Below, piece after piece: positions 1 through 6,400 of a DNA stretch of 16,450 nucleotides. Position 1 is the stretch's first letter, and each line of letters opens with the position of its first letter. The position numbers and the translations under genes were made by a program. Origin of the DNA: CAZFVY01 sp964522665. Its GTDB lineage: Bacteria > Verrucomicrobiota > Verrucomicrobiia > Limisphaerales > CAZFVY01. The stretch lies in the NCBI GenBank assembly GCA_964522665.1, contig CAZFVY010000142.1, forward strand, positions 1 to 16,450. The letters run 5' to 3'. Under the pieces are notes generated by a model. The model searched no databases. It was given only the letters and a program-made list of their open reading frames with translations, and was not told the origin of the DNA.

Positions 1-1
1 C

Positions 2-172
2 GGCACGGCGCCGATCGTCGAGATTCTCCGCGCGTTGCACGCCGCGGGCGGGCGCAAGATGCTTTCACTGGAGTTGTTCAATCGCAAATACTGGGCGATG
101 GACGCGCAGGAAATCGCGCAGCAGGGGATCGAGAAGATGAAAGCGGTCGTGGCGCGGGCGTTGAACGGCTGA
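2..172 (+). CDS. Sugar phosphate isomerase/epimerase-like protein, C-terminal fragment
   Basis: Only the last 56 codons are inside the window; the gene begins upstream. The frame ends at TGA 170-172. The fragment reads through a short helix (IVEILRALHAAGGRKMLSLE) and then ELFNRKYWAMDAQEIAQQG, a pattern typical of the end of xylose-isomerase-like TIM barrels: the last beta strand carries a glutamate (here in LSLELFN), followed by a conserved tyrosine-tryptophan segment and a closing helix. In the family the final-strand glutamate commonly contributes to metal or substrate binding. Members interconvert sugars or act on inositol derivatives in the cytoplasm, but the substrate cannot be read from this tail. 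The gene converges on the minus-strand PQQ-like gene, with 38 bp between the stops. The family call is fairly sure; the exact reaction is unknown. Confidence 0.72.
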   Translation, partial: GTAPIVEILRALHAAGGRKMLSLELFNRKYWAMDAQEIAQQGIEKMKAVVARALNG

Positions 173-173
173 G

Positions 174-197
174 CTCGCCGTCGAAACGCGGGGCGAG
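174..197. terminator. Possible bidirectional terminator hairpin between convergent genes
   Basis: CTCGCC (174-179) and GGCGAG (192-197) form a 6-bp stem just after the stop of the isomerase-like gene. An alternative inner stem is CGT-CGAA-ACG at 179-188. It lies in the 38-bp gap between two convergent stop codons, where a shared terminator would be expected. There is no proper U tract on either strand (only TTCCTTT further on at 215-220), so it is a weak candidate. Confidence 0.25.
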
Positions 198-210
198 GCC
201 GTGGCGACAC

Positions 211-3102
211 CTATTCCTTTAGGTGCAGTCGGTAGAACCGGCTGGCGCCGACTTTATTCACCGTCGCGATGATGCGATTTGCGTTGGTGTGGGTCGTTAA
301 GTCTAGTTCCCGCCAGACGACGGGAGCGGAAAGCAGGGTGGCCGTCTCCAACACGTAGTTGGCGGGCGTGATGGGCCAGGAGAGCACAATCTCGTTGCCG
401 GTTATTGCCGCCTGCAAAGGAAGACCGGTGACCACCACTGTCGTGGGCGCCGACTGATAGACGGTGCCATAAGGGTCCGAGGCGCGCGCCGTCAACGTGT
501 AACTGCCGGGTGGAACGTTGCTCCAGGTCAGGCTCGAGGCACCGTCAGCCAGCGCGCCAACGATCAACGATCCAGCGCCAAATTGAACTTGGCTCAAGGT
601 CGCGGGATCGGAGAGATCGGCCTGCAGCGTGATGTTCGCGGGCGCGGCGTACGTGGCGCCGTTGACCGGACTGCGCAAGGCAATCCAGGGCACGTCATTG
701 GTCGCCGGATAGAGTTGCGAACGGGGGATGATCGACTTCATGGTGGAGGGGCTGCTCCAAAACAGTTGCGCCACGGCGCCTCCGTTTGCGCAGTAGAAGT
801 CCATCGCGAGGTCGTATCTCTGACCCGCGACCAGATCGATGGCGCCCGTGGCCTCTACCGCGGGCTGATCGATCCATTGATCGATCACGGGTTGCCCTCC
901 GATCCAGAGCCGCACGCCATCGGACGTCAGCGCTCCGAAAGTGTACGTCTCCGAGAATTGCGGTTGGATTTGACCGCTCCAATGAACGGAAAACGATCCG
1001 GCTGGCACGCTTTCGTCCACCGGCGCCGCGCCCCACGCAAAATCGATGGTCGGGTCGAGCCGAGTCAGGGTCGGAGGGAAATCGGAATCGACGGGGTCAT
1101 CGAGGTAGTAGTCGCCCCGGAGACCGATCCCGTTTCCAATGGCGTTGGGCTGGTAGTAGGTTTGGCTCGCGAAATCGCTGGGTCCAATACCGGGCAAGAA
1201 GGCGCGGGCTTTGACGGTCGCCGTCTGCGTCACTGGTACCGGCCCGGAATAGATTGACGAACTCTGTTTAGGCTCACTCCCGTCAAGCGTATAGTGAACG
1301 ACAGCATTGGTCGTCGCCGTTGTGATCGTGATCGTCGCGCCGTTGGTGAAGACGCCGCCGACCGGAGTGATGACCGGCGTCGTCACGACGGTCGAATTGC
1401 CGAAGACAGTCAGGTCATTAAACGTCGCGACGTAAACCTTGCCGTTCGCAACCGTGGGAACCGCGAAGCGAACCGCTGGCCCGGTGGCGTCGCGGCCGCC
1501 GGCTTGGCCGCTGTTGTAAAGCTCAACCGAAAGGTCCGAGGCGGGATAGGCGTGCAGAATCGCCGGAGAATAAGTCGAAAAACCGCTGTTATCCAGCGCC
1601 CAGACAATGCCGTTGGTGGCGCCGTCCGCCGAGATGCTGGGGGTCGTGCCGCGAATCCCGAATAGGTGCGCGGACCGGCTGGTGGGTGTTAGCGAAAGGA
1701 TCCCGGCGCTCACTGAGAACGCTTTCAGATAATCGGACTCCGCGCCGTAATAAACTTGCCCGTTGAAGTAAGCCGCGACGCCGAACGACGCTTGGATTGC
1801 CCCGTAGAGCGATTCGGGGATTTGCGAGTCGTCCGCGTGCAATCCACCCAGATTGTCCCGATTTAGGACGTAAAGGGTCGCCGCCTTGCCGGCGACAATG
1901 GCCGAGCGCATTGAAGTATCCGGCTGCGGAGGAAGCAGTAAAATGCCGCCGGACGACAGGTCGAGATCGTTTTCGTCAAGGATCGCTTGGTTCGAGGGGA
2001 TGAAGGAGTCGGTCACCGAAATCCCGCCATCGTTCTGAGTCAGCTTCAAAACGACGTCACTGTAGTTGGGGCCAGTTGTAACATCGACCGCCAGATTCCC
2101 GGTGGTAACGTAAAGATTGCCATTCTCATCGGCGCTCGGTCCGACGCCGGAGCTCCAGATGCCGGCGCCAACGCCATTCGGACTGGCATTGAACACAGCG
2201 GTCTGTTGCAGGGTGTGGGCGTCGTAGCCCATGAACCAGCCGTGGTAGGTACCGATATCGCCAATCGACGCCCAACCGATATAGATATTTCCGTTCGCGA
2301 GGCACAAGGCGGCCCGTTGGTGCTGCCAGAGCGCCAGGAAGCTGATGTTCCCCGCGGCGTCGGCGTCGGTGAACCCGCCGGGAGCGACTCCGTGGATCAC
2401 GACTGGGCCTCCAAATTTCTCGGCGCCAGTGCGGACGTCGAGAGCATGGAGACGAAATACATAGAAGCCGGCTCCGAGCGGTTCTTTGGTTTTTGCGACG
2501 ACGTAGAGCGTCTGGGTCGTCGGATCGATCACCGGGGTGCTGGTAATCCCGATCTCCGGCGTGTAGGGGTCCTCGATGCCAATATCAGCCACCGGCATGG
2601 TTGTGATGCCCGCCGCCGGATTGACGAAGCTTACATGCCACACCACTCCGGAGTCCGCGTTGGTCTTGTTGTCGGCGTCGAATGCGTAAACGCTGTCGTG
2701 CTCGGTGACGATAAAAACGAGGTTGCGGCTGGTATGGTTCGTGAACTGAACCTGCGATAAATAGAGTGGCTGGCCATAGACGACCCCATCGACTGGCTGG
2801 GAAAACAGTTTGCCGAAGGAATTGGTGTTGACGTTGGCGGGCGCCAACTTCGTTTCGTTAAGGTTCTGCCCGGTGCGCGCGTTGTCGTTGTGGTAGGTGA
2901 GCATATTGACCGGGGTCTGCGCCCGGGTCGAAATCTCCAGCCACCCCACCGCCAGCAGAAGTTGGACGCTCCAACCACTCGCTCGGAGCGTTCGCCAAGC
3001 CCACCAGCAGGGCCGTCGTCCACCGTCCTTTGTTCCAGACCGTACCATAGTCGATTCGATTTCGAGAACCACTGTTTTGTTCCCATTCCCCCGAGCTCGC
3101 AT
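211..3102 (-). CDS. Secreted PQQ-like beta-propeller protein with chitobiase C-terminal, PA14 and Ig-like modules
   Basis: A 963-aa exported protein. Residues about 44-61 form a weak hydrophobic stretch ending in TRA-QT, a plausible signal peptidase I site. Residues 66-570 are a PQQ-repeat-like beta-propeller, with blades such as FIVTEHDSVYAFDAD and LYVTTGNLAVD. I see no CxxCH haem site or clear PQQ dehydrogenase active-site pattern, so a structural or binding propeller is more likely than an enzyme. Residues 573-650 match the chitobiase/hexosaminidase C-terminal module (HYTLDGSEP, then VKARAF). Residues 658-798 are a PA14 domain (GLRGDYY, TFGALTSDGVRLWIGG, AQLFW), often glycan-binding. Residues 805-893 are Ig-like, and 897-963 are an LSWP...FYRL end module. 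An AAGG four bases before the ATG at 3100-3102 supports the long start; Met19 (ATG ending at 3048) would give a shorter signal-peptide n-region and is a real alternative. The gene is divergent from the protease and may share a regulatory region with it. Ligand unknown. Confidence 0.9.
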   Translation of the reverse strand: MRARGNGNKTVVLEIESTMVRSGTKDGGRRPCWWAWRTLRASGWSVQLLLAVGWLEISTRAQTPVNMLTYHNDNARTGQNLNETKLAPANVNTNSFGKLFSQPVDGVVYGQPLYLSQVQFTNHTSRNLVFIVTEHDSVYAFDADNKTNADSGVVWHVSFVNPAAGITTMPVADIGIEDPYTPEIGITSTPVIDPTTQTLYVVAKTKEPLGAGFYVFRLHALDVRTGAEKFGGPVVIHGVAPGGFTDADAAGNISFLALWQHQRAALCLANGNIYIGWASIGDIGTYHGWFMGYDAHTLQQTAVFNASPNGVGAGIWSSGVGPSADENGNLYVTTGNLAVDVTTGPNYSDVVLKLTQNDGGISVTDSFIPSNQAILDENDLDLSSGGILLLPPQPDTSMRSAIVAGKAATLYVLNRDNLGGLHADDSQIPESLYGAIQASFGVAAYFNGQVYYGAESDYLKAFSVSAGILSLTPTSRSAHLFGIRGTTPSISADGATNGIVWALDNSGFSTYSPAILHAYPASDLSVELYNSGQAGGRDATGPAVRFAVPTVANGKVYVATFNDLTVFGNSTVVTTPVITPVGGVFTNGATITITTATTNAVVHYTLDGSEPKQSSSIYSGPVPVTQTATVKARAFLPGIGPSDFASQTYYQPNAIGNGIGLRGDYYLDDPVDSDFPPTLTRLDPTIDFAWGAAPVDESVPAGSFSVHWSGQIQPQFSETYTFGALTSDGVRLWIGGQPVIDQWIDQPAVEATGAIDLVAGQRYDLAMDFYCANGGAVAQLFWSSPSTMKSIIPRSQLYPATNDVPWIALRSPVNGATYAAPANITLQADLSDPATLSQVQFGAGSLIVGALADGASSLTWSNVPPGSYTLTARASDPYGTVYQSAPTTVVVTGLPLQAAITGNEIVLSWPITPANYVLETATLLSAPVVWRELDLTTHTNANRIIATVNKVGASRFYRLHLKE

Positions 3103-3418
3103 TTAGCCTTAGATCCGTCGATGCAGCCCGCGATGGGGTCATCCACCCATCCCCATGCAACCGCGTGTTTCGAGCAGGTTACGTGCCATTGGCGCCTAAA
3201 TTGGCGCCGGGGAAAACCTTGCAACCTCTTGGTGGCTGAGCATTTGCCATGCTGGGGGATCGCTGGCCCGCGGCCGGCGTTGGCGTCGTAATTGAATGTC
3301 GTTCTTCGGTGAAATCCTCTTTTCGTGAATTCCGTTAAATCGCGCGAGAATTGGCGCCATCCTTGCGGTACCAGCCGGTATGCTTGATCAAAACTATGCT
3401 GATCGTTAGGCTACCGTC
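3103..3418. promoter_or_regulatory. Divergent intergenic region between PQQ-like gene and protease gene
   Basis: This 316-bp stretch separates two divergently transcribed genes for large secreted proteins, so it must hold at least two promoters. It carries three copies of ATTGGCGCC, an imperfect inverted repeat ATGGGG (3133-3138) / CCCCAT (3151-3156) that would fall in the 5' leader of the minus-strand gene, and an imperfect direct repeat TATGCT(T)GATC (3379-3389 and 3395-3404) just before the protease start. I could not pick a convincing -35/-10 pair: TTGAAT at 3292-3297 has no good partner 16-18 bases downstream. No small gene is supported here. Confidence 0.5.
3188..3208. repeat. Tandem ATTGGCGCC pair (third copy at 3350-3358)
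   Basis: ATTGGCGCC occurs at 3188-3196 and 3200-3208, with starts 12 bases apart, and again at 3350-3358. The core GGCGCC is a palindrome, and the third copy is close to a 10-base palindrome (TTGGCGCCAT against TTGGCGCCAA). The spacing and the position in a divergent promoter region fit operator half-sites. GGCGCC is also common inside the coding regions of this window, so word bias could explain part of it. Confidence 0.35.
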
Positions 3419-6400
3419 GTGAAATCTGGCCGTTTCAGTCGCCTCCGACTCTTGTTTCATCTGCTCGCGATGATCCTGGTCTCGGTTCCTGCGGCGCGCG
3501 CCCAGACGAAGCTGATTCGCTTGCGCAACGCGGTACTCGCCAATCCGCCCGTTAACCGCGCTTCGCCGCGCGTGGAGGCGACGCCGCAGATCGTTTCGGG
3601 GCTGTTTTTGATCCAGTTCGACGAAGTGACCCAACCGGCTTGGCGCGCGCAGCTTAAGGGGATTGGGGTTACCCTATTGCATTACGTGCCCGACGACGCC
3701 TTTGTCGCGCGCTTCGACCGGGTCGATTGCGCGAAGTTGAACGCTTTGAGTTACGTTCGTTGGGCGGGAGCTTACCGGCCGGAATACAAGCTGCACCGGG
3801 CGTTGCGGTTGGCGGGGCCTTCCGGGTCTCCCGGGAGTGGTCAACGGGTACGGTTCTTGGTGGCTCCGGATGTGCCGACCGAACGGCGCGTGGTGGTTTC
3901 GCGTCTTCTTGATCGCGTGGATCGCCAGACTCATTATTCGTTTGGGGCGGTCGTGGAAGGCGTCGCCGGGCCGGTGGCGCTCGCGGCGCTCGCGCAGGCG
4001 GCGGACGTTCTCTGGATCGAACCCGCCGGCGAGCCAAAACTTTTGGATGAAGTATCGTCCCGAATTGTGGGCGGCTCGCCCAATGGCGCCGGGCAATCAG
4101 GAACTCTAACGCAACAACTTGGCTTCGATGGCGCCAGCGTCATCGTGGCGGTCCCCGATAGTGGTTTAGGCAGCGGGAATACGAACACGATGCATCCCGA
4201 TCTGGCGGGGCGGGTGGACGCGCTGCTTTTCTATGGCTCGCTGACTGGCGCCGCCGACGCTAGTGGTCATGGCACCCACGTCGCCGGGATCATCGCGGGC
4301 AACGGCGCGACGGGAGAAACGGATGAAAACGGTCTCCTGTACGGCCTGGGGGTCGCGCCGAACGCGCATATCGTCGCGCAACGAATCTTCGATGCTCAGG
4401 GAGTCTCGATGCTTCCCGATGGGCAGACGTTGACCCAGGACGCCGTCCGCGCCGGCGCCGTGATCGGTTCCAACAGTTGGGGCGATGACGCGCAGGGCCG
4501 TTACGACCTCAATGCCGCGGTGTTCGACAGTCTGACCCGCGACGCCGATCCGGTTACCCCTGGCGACCAGCCGTTTGTGCTGGAGTTCTCCGTTGGGAAC
4601 GCCGGTCCCGGCCAACAGACGATTGACAGTCCCGCCGTCGCTAAAAACGTGATCGCCACGGGCGCCTCGCAAAACAATCGGACCGGTTTCGGAACCTACA
4701 ATCAGGGACCGGAAACCATGGCGGATTTTTCCAGTCGCGGGCCGTGCGAGGACGGCCGCATCAAACCGGATTTGGTGGCGCCGGGAACCTGGATCGCCTC
4801 GTTGCAGTCGGCGGCCGCGACCGACGCCAGCGCATGGCTGCCAATTGACAGCTACTACCAGTATCAAGGTGGCACCAGTCAGGCCGGTCCACATGTTTCC
4901 GGCGCGGCGGCGGTTTTCGTGCAATATTATCGCGAGACTCACGCGGGAACCACCCCTTCGCCGGCGTTGGTCAAGGCCGCGCTGGTCAACTCCGCGGTCG
5001 ATATGGACAATTCCCTCGGGGCGACCGGTCCGACGCCGAATTCGGACGAAGGCTGGGGGAGAGTGAACCTGAGCCAATTGATCGGTTCCGCCCGGCGCTT
5101 TTTTTACGTGGATCAGACCACGCTGTTAACCACCGGTGACGCGTATGAAACCAACGTGATCGTCGCGTCCGCCGATCAGCCGTTGAAGATAACGCTCACC
5201 TATACCGACCCGCCGGGACTGCCGGCCGCGATTCCGGCGTTGGTGAACGATCTTGATCTGGAGGTGGTGGGACCGGACGGAACGAGTTTTCACGGCAATC
5301 AATTCGACGCTGGCGAATCAATTCCGAACGCGACGGCCGCCGACCGCGTCAATAACGTCGAAGGGGTCAGCGTGCTGCATCCGCTCGTGGGCGAATACCT
5401 GGTCCGCGTCCGGGCGCGCAACGTCGTCGAGGACGCCCGCGTGGAAACGCCGGCGATTGACCAGGATTTTGCGCTCGTGGTCTCCGGCAATCTGCCGCTG
5501 CCGGGCGTCGGCGCCTTGCTTTTGGATCGCCAAGAGTATCGAGCGCCGGATACGATCCAACTCAAGCTCATTGATTCCGGCCAGGCGGGCCAGCCGACCC
5601 TCAGCGTCCTGGTGTCGAGTACTACGGAAACCAACGCGGAGTCGGTTCTTCTCATTGCGTCCGGTTCCGCGGGCGTCTTTACCGGGGCGGTCAACACGGT
5701 TCTCGGCCCGCCGGTCACGGACGGTCGTTTGCAGGTCCGCAACGGCGATCAAATCCTGGTCCGCTACGCCGATTCCAGCCCGGCGCCGACCAATATTACC
5801 GCCAGCGCTCGCGTCGATCTCACGGCGCCCTCGATTTTTAATCTCTCGGTGACCAATCAGTTTGGCAATATCACCATCTCCTGGTTGACGGATGAGCCGG
5901 CCAATTCCGTCATTCGCTACGGAACCTCGACCAACCTTGACCTGGCGGTCACCAACGGGAGCTTAAGCGCCATCCATAGCGTCAACCTGGCGAATCTCAA
6001 CGCCGATTCGACTTACTGGTACGAGCTTATCTCCACCGATCAAGCGGGCAATCGCGCCACGAATGACAACGGGGGCGCGCTCTTCACCTTTGTCCCGACG
6101 CGCGCGGCGTCGATCCTGCTGGTGGACGGCTACGTGCCCGACGACTCCTCAACGCCGATCGCGCTCACCGGATATACCGACGCACTTGACCAGGTGGGGG
6201 TGAGTTACGAGGTCTGGAATATCAATCAGATGACTCGCTCGCCGGGGACGAACGATCTGCGGCAGTTCCCCGTGGTGATCTGGCGGATCAACGACAGCTT
6301 CGGGAGTGACACGGCCCTCTCTCCGGCCGACCAAGGGGCGATCCAGGCTTACGTCAACGGCGGCGGTTCGTTCTTCATGGCTTCGATGGAACTGCTCAAT

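Noticed and set aside
583..1257. A plus-strand 224-codon open frame opposite the PQQ-like gene
   Set aside because: The minus strand encodes PA14 and Ig-like motifs in this interval; the plus-strand product has no signal peptide, domain or clear ribosome binding site.
211..3102. PQQ-dependent alcohol dehydrogenase
   Set aside because: The propeller resembles PQQ repeats, but I see no disulfide ring pair, haem motif or dehydrogenase active-site pattern, and the accessory domains point elsewhere.
4166..5077. A 303-codon minus-strand open frame opposite the protease catalytic domain
   Set aside because: The plus strand carries the catalytic His, Asn and Ser motifs here, and the antisense product has no recognisable feature.
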